A stretch of DNA of 64,000 bases from Rufibacter radiotolerans (lineage in GTDB: Bacteria; Bacteroidota; Bacteroidia; Cytophagales; Hymenobacteraceae): positions 1,448,408 through 1,512,407 of the forward strand of contig NZ_CP010777.1 in assembly GCF_001078055.1 (NCBI RefSeq), in the 5' to 3' direction. Each line of letters begins with the position of its first letter. The first letter of the stretch is position 1. This document shows positions 44,722 through 53,537 of the stretch, one piece after another. The notes below the pieces were generated by a model, which was not told the origin of the DNA, ran no database searches, and saw nothing but the letters and a program-made list of their open reading frames with translations. Position numbers and translations under genes: made by a program.

Positions 44722-47523
44722 TTACATATTGCGGCGATATTGGCCACCTACTGAGAACAGCGCGTTGGTGATTTGGCCCAGAGAGCAATACTTAGAGGCT
44801 TCCATCAGTTCCTCAAAGATGTTGCCGTTCTGTACCGCCACTTCTTGCAGGCGTTTCAGATGCGCGGGAGCAGTTTCCGCAAAGCGGGCGTGCAGTTCTT
44901 GTAGCATGGTGATCTGGTATTGCTTTTCCTCCTCGGTCGCCCTGATCACCTCAGAAGGTAACACGGTAGGAGAACCGGTGCTGCTCAGGAAGGTGTTCAC
45001 GCCAATGATAGGGTATTCGCCGGTGTGCTTAAGTGTCTCATAGTACAGGCTTTCTTCCTGGATCTTGCCACGCTGGTACATGGTCTCCATGGCGCCCAAC
45101 ACGCCACCACGTTCGGTGATGCGGTCAAACTCCAGCAATACTGCTTCCTCTACCAGATCGGTCAGTTCTTCAATGATAAACGAGCCTTGCAGCGGGTTCT
45201 CATTCTTAGCCAGTCCTAGTTCGCGGTTGATGATCAACTGAATAGCCATGGCACGGCGCACCGAGGCTTCGGTAGGCGTGGTAATGGCCTCATCATAGGC
45301 ATTGGTGTGTAGCGAGTTACAGTTGTCGTAGATCGCGTACAGCGCCTGCAGCGTGGTCCGGATATCGTTGAAGTCAATCTCCTGCGCGTGCAGGGAGCGG
45401 CCCGAGGTCTGGATATGGTATTTCAACATCTGCGAGCGGGCGTTGGCGCCGTACTTCAGTTTCATGGCCTTGGCCCAGATTCTTCTGGCCACGCGGCCAA
45501 TCACCGCATACTCTGGGTCAATGCCGTTGGAGAAGAAGAAGCTCAGGTTAGTCGCAAAGGCGTTAATGTCCATGCCGCGGCTCACGTAGTACTCCACAAA
45601 CGTGAAGCCGTTGGCCAGCGTGAAGGCCAGCTGCGAGATAGGGTTGGCGCCCGCCTCCGCAATGTGGTAGCCCGAGATGGACACCGAGTAGAAGTTCCGG
45701 ACGTTGTGGTCAATGAAGTACTGCTGCACGTCTCCCATTAGGCGTAGCGCGAACTCCGTACTGAAGATACAGGTGTTCTGCGCCTGGTCTTCTTTCAGGA
45801 TATCGGCTTGCACCGTTCCGCGGACCGAGGCCAGCGTGCGCTCTTTGATCTGCGCATACAAGTCTGCCGGTAGCACCTGGTCACCTGTCACGCCCAGGAG
45901 CATGAGGCCTAGGCCGTCGTTGCCGTCTGGCAGTGGTCCCTGGTAGGTAGGGCGTTTTTGGCCTATTTTTTGGAAAATAGCCTCAATCCGCTGGTTTACT
46001 TCCTCCTCCAGACCGTTCTCTTTGATGTAGAGTTCACACTGCTGGTCAATGGCGGCGTTCATGAAGAAGCCCGTGAGCATGGCGGCCGGACCGTTAATGG
46101 TCATGGACACCGAGGTCATGGGGTGAGCCAGGTTGAAGCCCGAGTAGAGTTTCTTGGCATCGTCCAGACATGCAATGCTTACTCCGGAGTTACCAATCTT
46201 TCCGTAGATATCCGGGCGGAGATCTGGGTCCTCACCATATAAAGTAACGGAGTCAAAGGCGGTGGATAAACGCTTGGCTGGCAATCCTTTACTAACGTAG
46301 TGGAAACGACGGTTAGTGCGCTCTGGCCCGCCTTCACCAGCGAACATACGGGTGGGGTCTTCGCCTTCGCGCTTGAACGGGAATACACCGGCGGTGTAGG
46401 GGAACTCGCCCGGCACGTTCTCCTGCAGGTTCCATTTGAGCAAGTCGCCCCAGGCCTCATAGCGGGGCGTGGCAATCTTGGGAATCTGTAACTGGGAAAG
46501 GCTGGTGGTGTGGGTGGCAATCTTCAGGACCTTGTCCCTCACCTTGAACTCATAGAACTCGTTTTTGTAGCTCTGGCGTTTCTCGGGCCAGCCTTCCAGC
46601 AGTTTCTTGTTCTGCCCGTCCAAGCGCAGGGCGGTTTCCTCGTAGGCGTATTCCAGGCCTTTGATCAGGCGGTCCTTGTCCTCTACCTCAATAGCCTGAA
46701 TGGCTTCAATGGATTGCCGGATGCCGTACAGTTTCTGAGCCACGCTGGCCTGATCCAGTACCCATTTATCATAGGCGCGGTTGTTCTCCGAGATCTCAGA
46801 AAGGTAGCGCGTGCGGGCAGGAGGGATGATGTAGACTTTCTCAGACATCTCACCGCTGGTGCTCAGGTTGGAGGCAAAGGCCACGCCGGTTTTCTCAGAG
46901 ATCTTGGCAATCACGGCCTTGTACAGGCGGTTCATGCCTGGGTCATTGAACTGCGAGGCAATGGTCCCGAACACTGGGATGTCATCATCGTTCACGTCCC
47001 AGAGCTGATGGTTGCGCTTGTATTGTTTCTTGACATCGCGTAGCGCATCCAGGGCCCCGCGCTTGTCAAATTTGTTGAGGGCGATGATATCCGCAAAATC
47101 CAGCATGTCAATCTTCTCCAGCTGGGTGGCGGCGCCGTACTCTGGCGTCATCACGTACAGGCTGGCGTCTGAATGCTCAATGATCTCGGTGTCTGACTGG
47201 CCAATGCCCGAGGTCTCCAGAATGATCAGGTCAAACTGGGCGGCCTTCACAATGTCCACGGCGTCCTGAACATATTTGCTCAAAGCCAGGTTGCTCTGGC
47301 GGGTAGCCAACGAACGCATGTACACTCGGCTGTTGCTGATGGCGTTCATCCGGATCCTATCACCTAGCAAGGCCCCGCCGGTTTTGCGCTTAGACGGGTC
47401 CACAGAGATAATGGCGATAGTCTTTTCCGGAAAATCGGCCAGGAACCGGCGCACCAGTTCATCTACCAACGATGATTTACCGGCCCCGCCGGTACCAGTG
47501 ATACCCAGCACCGGGGGTAGCAA
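44722..47523 (-). CDS. icmF: IcmF-type acyl-CoA mutase, G-protein and mutase part (frame-shifted from the N-terminal part)
   Basis: About 930 aa that match the rest of IcmF. The MeaB-like GTPase chaperone begins [20 protein letters not shown] (P-loop) and includes NKFDKRG. A linker follows, then the radical B12 mutase barrel with [29 protein letters not shown] and [11 protein letters not shown]. IcmF interconverts isobutyryl-CoA and butyryl-CoA, and relatives act on methylmalonyl-like CoAs, using adenosylcobalamin. The frame has no good start: 47523 is TTG inside the natural joint. Removing one C from the C5 run (47513-47517, G on the plus strand) joins it to the B12 part as QQIATPVLGITG. Confidence 0.9.
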   Translation of the reverse strand: MLPPVLGITGTGGAGKSSLVDELVRRFLADFPEKTIAIISVDPSKRKTGGALLGDRIRMNAISNSRVYMRSLATRQSNLALSKYVQDAVDIVKAAQFDLIILETSGIGQSDTEIIEHSDASLYVMTPEYGAATQLEKIDMLDFADIIALNKFDKRGALDALRDVKKQYKRNHQLWDVNDDDIPVFGTIASQFNDPGMNRLYKAVIAKISEKTGVAFASNLSTSGEMSEKVYIIPPARTRYLSEISENNRAYDKWVLDQASVAQKLYGIRQSIEAIQAIEVEDKDRLIKGLEYAYEETALRLDGQNKKLLEGWPEKRQSYKNEFYEFKVRDKVLKIATHTTSLSQLQIPKIATPRYEAWGDLLKWNLQENVPGEFPYTAGVFPFKREGEDPTRMFAGEGGPERTNRRFHYVSKGLPAKRLSTAFDSVTLYGEDPDLRPDIYGKIGNSGVSIACLDDAKKLYSGFNLAHPMTSVSMTINGPAAMLTGFFMNAAIDQQCELYIKENGLEEEVNQRIEAIFQKIGQKRPTYQGPLPDGNDGLGLMLLGVTGDQVLPADLYAQIKERTLASVRGTVQADILKEDQAQNTCIFSTEFALRLMGDVQQYFIDHNVRNFYSVSISGYHIAEAGANPISQLAFTLANGFTFVEYYVSRGMDINAFATNLSFFFSNGIDPEYAVIGRVARRIWAKAMKLKYGANARSQMLKYHIQTSGRSLHAQEIDFNDIRTTLQALYAIYDNCNSLHTNAYDEAITTPTEASVRRAMAIQLIINRELGLAKNENPLQGSFIIEELTDLVEEAVLLEFDRITERGGVLGAMETMYQRGKIQEESLYYETLKHTGEYPIIGVNTFLSSTGSPTVLPSEVIRATEEEKQYQITMLQELHARFAETAPAHLKRLQEVAVQNGNIFEELMEASKYCSLGQITNALFSVGGQYRRNM
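45953..45990. repeat. Possible palindromic repeat inside icmF coding sequence
   Basis: 38 bases with about 29 identities to copy 5 (CGTTTTTGGCCTATTTTTTG, then GAAAATAGCCTCAATCCG) lie in frame within icmF. It codes for [15 protein letters not shown], a region that looks normal for the family, so chance similarity is quite possible. Confidence 0.3.
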
Positions 47524-48130
47524 TTTGCTGGTTGTTTGATTCCAGGGAATCTACTCCGGCCAGCAGTTGCTCTTTTACCTTGGCATATTCCTCCGGGAAG
47601 TTCTCGGCGGCGGAGATAAGGCGGGCAATGGACTTAATGTCTTTTTCTTTCAGGTGTTTCACCTCACCGTTCAGGTTCTGTCCGGTAGGGAAGTCGCATT
47701 TCTGCAGCATGTCATTGATCATGCCCTGCAGGCCCATGGCGCGCCCATCGTCTGGCGAATAGATGCGGGCAATGCCGTAGCCGTGCAGTTCCTCAATCTC
47801 AGAGGGGAGGATCACACCGCCACCGCCGCCAAAGATGCGGATATGGCCGCAGCCGCGCTCTTCCAGCAGGTCATGCATGTACTTGAAGTACTCCAGGTGA
47901 CCGCCTTGGTAAGAAGTGAGGGCAATGGCTTGGGCATCTTCCTGAATGGCGCAGTCCACGATCTCCTGCACGGAGCGGTTGTGGCCCAGGTGAATCACCT
48001 CAGCCCCAGAGGCCTGGATGATACGGCGCATAATATTGATGGCCGCGTCATGGCCGTCAAACAAAGATGCCGCCGTGACAATGCGGATATGGTTAACCGG
48101 TTTGTAAGGTTGTACAGAAGTAACTGACAT
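47477..48130 (-). CDS. icmF: IcmF-type acyl-CoA mutase, cobalamin-binding N-terminal part
   Basis: 217 codons to the premature stop. The B12-binding domain (about 14-145) has the lower-ligand motif [10 protein letters not shown] with His27. [23 protein letters not shown] and the glycine-rich [16 protein letters not shown] complete the cobalamin fold. After QQIAT the frame runs into [11 protein letters not shown] and stops. In intact IcmF this domain is fused to the GTPase and mutase domains (about 1,100 aa in total). The gene is therefore split by a single-base insertion, a sequence error or a +1 frameshift site. ATG at 48130 fits the family start. Confidence 0.9.
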   Translation of the reverse strand: MSVTSVQPYKPVNHIRIVTAASLFDGHDAAINIMRRIIQASGAEVIHLGHNRSVQEIVDCAIQEDAQAIALTSYQGGHLEYFKYMHDLLEERGCGHIRIFGGGGGVILPSEIEELHGYGIARIYSPDDGRAMGLQGMINDMLQKCDFPTGQNLNGEVKHLKEKDIKSIARLISAAENFPEEYAKVKEQLLAGVDSLESNNQQIATPGAGYHWYRRGR

Positions 48131-48234
48131 TTGTTAGGTAGCTGGTGAACGTTATGCGAAAGTACGAATTTTCCAGTAGAACCGTAGAAGGGCCTGCTTT
48201 CCCAGAAGGAAAGGCAGATTGCTGCCAAGATGAG

Positions 48235-48272
48235 TAATTTTTGCCTGTTTTCGGGAAAACGGCCACTAAACG
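48235..48272. repeat. Palindromic repeat, copy 15 (decayed)
   Basis: The centre GCCTGTTTTCGGGAAAACGG is kept and the outer ends are degraded (CACTAAACG). It lies between the divergent icmF and TRIC-family genes. Confidence 0.65.
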
Positions 48273-48314
48273 GGAATTGTTCATTTACACACCTCCCGCC
48301 ACTCCTTATTTACG

Positions 48315-48322
48315 TAGTTTTG
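48315..48322 (+). promoter_or_regulatory. -7 box of the TRIC-family gene
   Basis: TAGTTTTG matches TAnnTTTG, 18 bases before the ATG at 48341. This supports that start over a longer frame from 48230. Confidence 0.45.
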
Positions 48323-48340
48323 GGCAAGAACCCGCTCTCT

Positions 48341-48961
48341 ATGGATATCTTACCGGCCCTGCCTTTCATTCCCATTCTAGAAATAATAGGAACCTTTGTC
48401 TTCGCGATCAGCGGTACGCTCACTGCCGCCGACAAGAAGCTGGACCCCTTTGGCGCCGGGGTCATTGCCTTTGTGACCGCCCTGGGCGGAGGTACCCTGC
48501 GCGATCTGCTCTTGAACCTACGGCCCGTCTGGATTCAGGAAGAGCATTTATTGATTACGGTGTTGGCCTCAGTGGTGGTGGCGGTGCTGTTCCGGCGGAA
48601 AATTGTAAAGTTTAGGCGCACCATGTTTTTATTTGATACGGCCGGGATTGCTTTGTTTACCGTGCTAGGCATGGAGAAGGCCTTGCGGGTAGGGGTGTCG
48701 CCGCTGATTGCCCTGGTGATGGGCGTGGTGACGGCGGTATTTGGCGGCGTAGTGCGGGATATCCTTTGCAATGAGATCCCGCTTATTTTCCGGAAAGAGA
48801 TTTACGCCACGGCCTGTCTGGCGGGCGGCGGCACCTACCTGCTCATGCGCCTGGCACCGGTTCCTGCGGGAATTCCCATGGGAGTGGCCATCTTAATCAT
48901 TATTCTGGTCAGGCTGCTGGCGGTCAAATTCAAATGGTCCTTCCCCAACCTGAATCCTTAA
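48341..48961 (+). CDS. TRIC cation channel family protein (UPF0126/YicG)
   Basis: 206 aa with seven hydrophobic helices. It has the internal duplication typical of the family: FVFAISGTLTAADKKLDPFGAG and VTALGGGTLRDLLLN in the first half, and DTAGIALFTVLGMEKAL and VFGGVVRDILCNEIP in the second. The glycine-rich GGGTLRD and GGVVRD motifs bend the pore helices. Prokaryotic TRIC proteins conduct monovalent cations; the physiological role is unclear (glycine transport has been proposed for relatives). The stop codon is followed directly by a (TGAG)n tract. Confidence 0.92.
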   Translation: MDILPALPFIPILEIIGTFVFAISGTLTAADKKLDPFGAGVIAFVTALGGGTLRDLLLNLRPVWIQEEHLLITVLASVVVAVLFRRKIVKFRRTMFLFDTAGIALFTVLGMEKALRVGVSPLIALVMGVVTAVFGGVVRDILCNEIPLIFRKEIYATACLAGGGTYLLMRLAPVPAGIPMGVAILIIILVRLLAVKFKWSFPNLNP

Positions 48962-49011
48962 TGAGTGAGTGAGTGAGTGAGTGAGTGAGTGAGTGAGTGA
49001 GTGAGTGAGTG
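48962..49011. repeat. (TGAG)n microsatellite after the TRIC gene stop codon
   Basis: 50 bases of perfect TGAG repeats (12.5 units) start on the first base after TAA, so an in-frame TGA follows at once. The tract runs to within two bases of palindrome copy 16. Confidence 0.97.
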
Positions 49012-49012
49012 G

Positions 49013-49050
49013 CGTTTTGAAGCTGTTTTTGGGAAAAAGGGCCTAAAACG
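49013..49050. repeat. Palindromic repeat, copy 16
   Basis: A 38-bp copy, CGTTTTGAAGCTGTTTTTGG with GAAAAAGGGCCTAAAACG. Ends and centre pair; the middle of the arms does not. It directly follows the TGAG tract. Confidence 0.88.
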
Positions 49051-49182
49051 GAAATTGGAAGGACGGTAGGTGGAAGTTGTTTAGGTAGTGCCTACTTCCT
49101 TCAGAATTTGTGATTTGATTTGCCCCATACTATACCAGGGCTACAAAGTGGAGGGTTTACCCCAACCAAATAGCTATAAAAA

Positions 49183-49315
49183 ACCAACCTTCTGACAAGC
49201 CGAATTCTTTTGACTAATGGCAGGTTCCTTCATTTTATGGCGCAACCGTAGCAGCGTTCAAAAAAGAAAGTAGACCGTAGATTGGTACCGGAATTCTTTA
49301 TGCCAGAAGGTTGGT
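49183..49315. repeat. Long imperfect inverted repeat (about 133 bp)
   Basis: The left arm ACCAACCTTCTG plus GAATTC is mirrored by GAATTC plus CAGAAGGTTGGT on the right, with about 85 unrelated bases between. It could be a small nonautonomous element or a structured RNA. It is single-copy in this window. The rest of 48962-49326 is non-coding. Confidence 0.6.
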
Positions 49316-49326
49316 ACTCTGATAGG

Positions 49327-49644
49327 CTATTCTAAAATCTTCACAGCTACCGGATCCAGGCGGTTGCCTTCTTTTACTACTTCTACTTCTACCTTGCCAC
49401 CTTCTTTCAGTTGGTCAAAGGCCACCGCCTCGCCGTTGCGGGTAAGCGTGGTGGTTTCTGTGAAATACAGCTCTAATACTTTATCATCATTGGTTTTTAC
49501 GTAGATCTCAGACTTGTCTGCTTCTACTTCCTTAATGGTGCCTTGGTAGGTGCCAGACTCTACTACATCTGTTTTATCTCCGCAGCCATAGAAAAAAGGC
49601 GCTACCGCAAATAAGGCGGGCAGGAACATTTTCGTGATTTTCAT
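49327..49644 (-). CDS. Small lipoprotein
   Basis: 105 aa. The signal peptide ends in a lipobox-like FFYGC (Cys at about 21). The mature part has about 84 residues, rich in Glu, Lys, Thr and Val, with a beta pattern (GTYQGTIKEVEADKSEIYVKT, LELYFTETTTLTRNG, GKVEVEVVKEGNRLDPVAVKI) that resembles small OB-like domains. It probably sits in the outer or inner membrane as a lipoprotein. The function is unknown. It is separated by 73 bases from the TonB receptor gene and may follow it in the same transcript. Confidence 0.78.
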   Translation of the reverse strand: MKITKMFLPALFAVAPFFYGCGDKTDVVESGTYQGTIKEVEADKSEIYVKTNDDKVLELYFTETTTLTRNGEAVAFDQLKEGGKVEVEVVKEGNRLDPVAVKILE

Positions 49645-49717
49645 GAGCAGTTTTATTTTGTTAGTGAAAAGTTAAATATAGGTTTTATTTACTATTTTAT
49701 GGTAGATACCCTCGTCT

Positions 49718-52138
49718 TTACAGCTTGAACTGCAGCGTGACGTAGTAATTGCGGGCGTCTGAAGGGATTATTCCCGGGCCCGGGTAGGCCGTGGCCCGGC
49801 GGGTGAAGTAGCGGTTATCTGTGAGGTTATTAAGGCCGGTTTCCAGGGTGAAACGCTTATAAGTGTAGCTGCCAGACAGATCCATGACCCAGTAAGCGGG
49901 TATTTTCCCGAAGACGGCGGTGGGTTCACTAATGCTGTTGGAGGCGTCTGTGTATTGCTCAGAGGTGTAGGCATATTGGTAGGAGAGCTTGAAATTCCCC
50001 TTCTTAAAGGAGGTTCCTGTTTTGGCGATAACAGCCGGCGCCAGCTCTACTTTTTTGCCTTTGAAGATTTCCTCTTCTATCAGGTAATCGGCGTCTACCA
50101 GGGTCAGGTTGGAGAATACAGAGAGGCTGGTTTTGTGCTCTTTTCCGAAAAACAGCTTCAAAACGTCGGCCTCCACAAATGTTTCCACGCCCCGGTTTCT
50201 GGACTTGCCTATGTTGGTGCGCAGGAGGTAATTGGTATACAAAACCTCATCTTTCTGCGGCCTTAGGCCAATGCGGTTGTCATACACCAGGTTGAAGAGG
50301 CTGATGTCAAAGTTCACTACTTCGGCAATGCCGCCGCGGGTGCCCAGGTCCAGGCTGTAGCCTTTCTCATCTTGCAGGTTCTGGTCAATTCTGATGTTGG
50401 CGTTCACAATGCGCATGTCATTGAAGTTGATGGCGCGGTAATTCTGGGAGAAATTTCCGTAGACTTCCAGCTGGTCAGAGGGCTTAAAGCTAATCCCCAA
50501 CCCGAAGAGGACTAGACCCCGGGTATTGAGGCGATTTTCCTGCACCCGTTCCTCTAGTAAGATGTTGCCTGCTTGGTCACGGTTCTCCACGTCATACCTT
50601 CCCTGGGCCCGGGTCCTGATCCACTCATAGCGGAGGCCCGGGGTGACGCTTAATTTTGACGTGATGTTGAAGATGTTCTCCGTGAACACCGCCAGGTTAC
50701 GGCTGGGGTAGTCATAGTCTGAAAGGCTGGGGTTGCCGTTGTCTGGGTAATACCTGAAATCCGGGCCTGACCCGGCAGAGCCATTGCCCTGTTTCTGGTC
50801 TGTAAAGCCATGGTAGTAGCGGGTTCCCACCAAAAAAGTGGAGGAATGGCCCAAAAGGGTATACCTGTGAATCAGGCGGGTCTCGTTCCCGAAGTTCCTG
50901 AATTTGTCCTTCAGCAGCAGACGTTCCCCCATAGGGTCGGGCCGGTTGATTTTCTCCAGGTAACCCAGGGCCTTGCGTTCGGCCACCAACCCGAAGTTGC
51001 GCACGTTCAGCTTGGTACGCTCGCCTAGCCGGTAGTCCAGTGACAGCGAAAGCAGGTTCCAATTCACAGCAAACCAGTTGCGGTCACGCACCGACTGGCG
51101 CGGGTCTGCCGCAAAGGCCGCGTCAGTGAGGCCACCTGGCTGCTGAGCCAGATAGTCCATGTAGGTGTAATCCAGCTTCACCTCAAGTTTTTCTGAGGGC
51201 TGGTAATGGAGGCTTCCGAACGCGGTGTGCACGTTAAAACCGGAGTTAGGCCGCCAACCGTCGCCGCGCTTGTATTGGTAGAACCCGTAAAAATGGAACT
51301 GGCCTTTTTGGGCCGCCACGCTGTTGAAAGAGCTGAACAACCCAAAGGAGCCACCGGTCTGGCGGCTCACCAGCTCAAAGGACTTTTCTTCTGGGGCTTC
51401 TTTCATCACAAAGTTGAGCATGCCGCCAAATTGAGTACCATACTGCAGAGAGGCTGCTCCCCGTACCACTTCAATGCGGTCCAGGGCCTCGGTAGGAGGG
51501 GTGTAGTAACTTTCGGGGTAGCCCAGGGCATCGGCACTGATGTCATAGCCATTCTGGCGGGTATTGAAGTTGGAGGTACGGTTAGGGCTCAAGCCCCGGC
51601 CACCAATACCCAGCTGCAGGCCGGCCCCGTCGCTTTCCCAGATGTTGAGTCCGGCCACCTTGGCAAATACCTGCCGGCTGTTGTTGGTGGCCAGGTTACC
51701 GGTCACATCGCGCATATTGATCACCTCGGTTTTCTTGGCCTCATAAATGGCAGTGCCTTCAGTGGACCGCAGGCGTGACACCCCCAGGTCTTTAGCCCTT
51801 TCTGAGTTTACCTTAACCTCTCCAATAGTGCCTTCCAGGGGCTTGAGCGCGAATTCCAGGGTAACATCTGCGTTGGTGATGGTGATTTCCTGGGTTTGGG
51901 TGGTCAGGCCCAGGCTGAAGGCGGTGAGGGTATAAGTGCCGGCCTTTAGGTTCTTGATCTGGTAATTTCCTTTTCTATCGGCTTTGGCAAAAGTGCCGTT
52001 GTTCACCAACAGCACCTCGGCCTCTGCCGGGGCCTGGTTGGTGGCAGTGTTGGTGATGGAGCCTGTAATGGAATAGGTCTGTGCCAGCGTTAACTGTAGG
52101 CTGCCTATCAGGAAAAGGAAGGTAAGGAGTAGGCGCAT
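49718..52138 (-). CDS. TonB-dependent receptor (siderophore/iron type)
   Basis: 806 aa. A signal peptide (about 1-19, ending LTLAQ) is followed by a carboxypeptidase-regulatory-like domain (about 21-105), a plug domain and a 22-strand barrel. The plug includes VFAKVAGLNIWESDGAGLQLGIGGRGLSPNRT and EVVRGAASLQYG. The barrel ends with YYVTLQFKL and a terminal aromatic/hydrophobic residue pattern. I chose ATG at 52138. It is the last of four genes (DUF4856, imelysin, HTTM, receptor) with a 1-base gap after HTTM. Together they suggest iron or haem uptake; the exact ligand is not visible. A stretch at 50128-50165 resembles the dispersed palindrome. Confidence 0.94.
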   Translation of the reverse strand: MRLLLTFLFLIGSLQLTLAQTYSITGSITNTATNQAPAEAEVLLVNNGTFAKADRKGNYQIKNLKAGTYTLTAFSLGLTTQTQEITITNADVTLEFALKPLEGTIGEVKVNSERAKDLGVSRLRSTEGTAIYEAKKTEVINMRDVTGNLATNNSRQVFAKVAGLNIWESDGAGLQLGIGGRGLSPNRTSNFNTRQNGYDISADALGYPESYYTPPTEALDRIEVVRGAASLQYGTQFGGMLNFVMKEAPEEKSFELVSRQTGGSFGLFSSFNSVAAQKGQFHFYGFYQYKRGDGWRPNSGFNVHTAFGSLHYQPSEKLEVKLDYTYMDYLAQQPGGLTDAAFAADPRQSVRDRNWFAVNWNLLSLSLDYRLGERTKLNVRNFGLVAERKALGYLEKINRPDPMGERLLLKDKFRNFGNETRLIHRYTLLGHSSTFLVGTRYYHGFTDQKQGNGSAGSGPDFRYYPDNGNPSLSDYDYPSRNLAVFTENIFNITSKLSVTPGLRYEWIRTRAQGRYDVENRDQAGNILLEERVQENRLNTRGLVLFGLGISFKPSDQLEVYGNFSQNYRAINFNDMRIVNANIRIDQNLQDEKGYSLDLGTRGGIAEVVNFDISLFNLVYDNRIGLRPQKDEVLYTNYLLRTNIGKSRNRGVETFVEADVLKLFFGKEHKTSLSVFSNLTLVDADYLIEEEIFKGKKVELAPAVIAKTGTSFKKGNFKLSYQYAYTSEQYTDASNSISEPTAVFGKIPAYWVMDLSGSYTYKRFTLETGLNNLTDNRYFTRRATAYPGPGIIPSDARNYYVTLQFKL
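50128..50165. repeat. Possible palindromic repeat inside the TonB receptor gene
   Basis: On the minus strand CGTTTTGAAGCTGTTTTTCG followed by GAAAAGAGCACAAAACCA is very close to copy 16 in its left half (19 of 20). It encodes VLKLFFGKEHKT, which would fit an exposed barrel loop. Confidence 0.4.
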
Positions 52139-52139
52139 G

Positions 52140-53522
52140 TTATTTGGTTTGGCCTGCAGCGGTAGGCTGCGGCGCTTTTTCTGCAAAAGGTAAAATCCAA
52201 GGTTTGTGCCGGAAGCTCTCCTGGGCGTTGGCCAGGTTAAACTGCGGGTCAATAAGCAGGCGGCTGCCCCGTCCGTTCATGGCCACGTAAGCCTCAGCGC
52301 GAACCTGCGGGTTGGGTAGGCCTTTGGCTTTGAAGGCATCGCGCAGCAGGTGGGCATATTGCAGGAGCATGTCTGGTTGGGTGGCCACCATTTTTTCCTG
52401 GTTCACGGTAAGGTAATCACGGTTATTGATTTCGGTTTCCTGGCCGGTGCGTGGGTCCCGCACATAAAAGAAGGCCGTTCCGGTCTTTTCCATGAGCATC
52501 ACGCGCCACGAAAAGCGGTAGCCCTGCTCGGTCCAGAACAGGTTGTCTGGGTACAGCAGAAAGCGCCACGGCACCAAAACCTGCACTACAAAATGCAGGG
52601 CCAGAAACCCCATGACCAAGCCAGGAATAGGTTTAGAGTACGGAACCGGAGCCGATGCAAAGACAGGTTTGCTGCGGGCCAAACCGCGGAGGAACTGCAA
52701 TACCTTTTCATGGAAATCTGCCGAGAAGAAGACCAGCGTGCTCATCATCATGATGTAAGGGAACATGCCAATCTGGAACAGCACCGCCGTGAGCACATGA
52801 AAGACCACCACCGTGACATACGCCAGCGGCCGGCTCTTGCGCCAGCTCAGAAAGAAGGGAATGGTCAAGTCATAGAATGCCCCAAACCAGCAGAACAGAT
52901 AAGCCACCCAGAGCTTATCCAACAAGGGCCCAATAAGGGGCAGGTGCGTGTGGGCTGGAAGCCAGTACCGTAACGGCATAGCTTCCAGCAGCCAGTCTGG
53001 GTTCAGTTTGGCCACGCCGGCAAAAAAATATACCATGCCCAGTTGCAGCTGGAAGATCAAGATAGTCCATCGGGGCACCTGCTTTACCCAAAGCGAAGGA
53101 TTCCGGAGAACATCCAGGGAGAAATGCCGGTGCGCCGGTACCATGATCATTAAAAGGGCCACCACGCTCACAAAGTAGTAGTGGTTGAGGTAATTGGTTT
53201 TGTCTATGAGCTCCACATATGTGAAGCTGAGGAAAAACAATACCGCCGACCACCGGTAAAAAAGGCCCAGCAGAATGCCCAGGGCGGAAAGCGCCATCAA
53301 AATAAAAAGAAGGTGCATGCCGGTCTGGCCCAGGGGTTTTACCCATTCAAAACCATAGAACGGGAAGTAATACTTAGGGGTCACATACAGTTCCTGCACC
53401 CAGCCTTTGGCCATGAACCGCACAATACTGCCCAGCATCATCATCCCGAAGATAATGCGGAAAACCGCCAGCGGGGCGGCGGAAACCGGGGCAGAAAGGG
53501 TGGTTCTCAGATTGCGCAGCAT
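52140..53522 (-). CDS. HTTM domain membrane protein (vitamin K-dependent carboxylase-like)
   Basis: 460 aa with about nine or ten transmembrane segments up to residue 320 and a soluble C-terminal tail. The HTTM signature is present: VFRIIFGMMMLGSIVRF near the start and SFTYVELIDKTNYLNHYYFV, the region that carries the catalytic Lys in carboxylase relatives. LQLGMVYFFAGVAKLNPDWL follows. A carboxylase activity is not proven for bacterial HTTM proteins. It starts 15 bases after the imelysin gene and ends next to the TonB receptor start, so the three are translated together. Confidence 0.9.
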   Translation of the reverse strand: MLRNLRTTLSAPVSAAPLAVFRIIFGMMMLGSIVRFMAKGWVQELYVTPKYYFPFYGFEWVKPLGQTGMHLLFILMALSALGILLGLFYRWSAVLFFLSFTYVELIDKTNYLNHYYFVSVVALLMIMVPAHRHFSLDVLRNPSLWVKQVPRWTILIFQLQLGMVYFFAGVAKLNPDWLLEAMPLRYWLPAHTHLPLIGPLLDKLWVAYLFCWFGAFYDLTIPFFLSWRKSRPLAYVTVVVFHVLTAVLFQIGMFPYIMMMSTLVFFSADFHEKVLQFLRGLARSKPVFASAPVPYSKPIPGLVMGFLALHFVVQVLVPWRFLLYPDNLFWTEQGYRFSWRVMLMEKTGTAFFYVRDPRTGQETEINNRDYLTVNQEKMVATQPDMLLQYAHLLRDAFKAKGLPNPQVRAEAYVAMNGRGSRLLIDPQFNLANAQESFRHKPWILPFAEKAPQPTAAGQTK

Positions 53523-53537
53523 AAAGACTGGTAAGGT

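Noticed and set aside
45953..45990. Palindrome copy inside icmF as an in-frame insertion
   Set aside because: About 29 of 38 bases match, but the encoded residues fit the usual IcmF alignment, so an insertion is unlikely. It is kept only as a low-confidence feature.
48230..48340. N-terminal extension of the TRIC gene
   Set aside because: The added residues run through a palindrome remnant and the -7 box at 48315; the family starts at MDILPALPFI.
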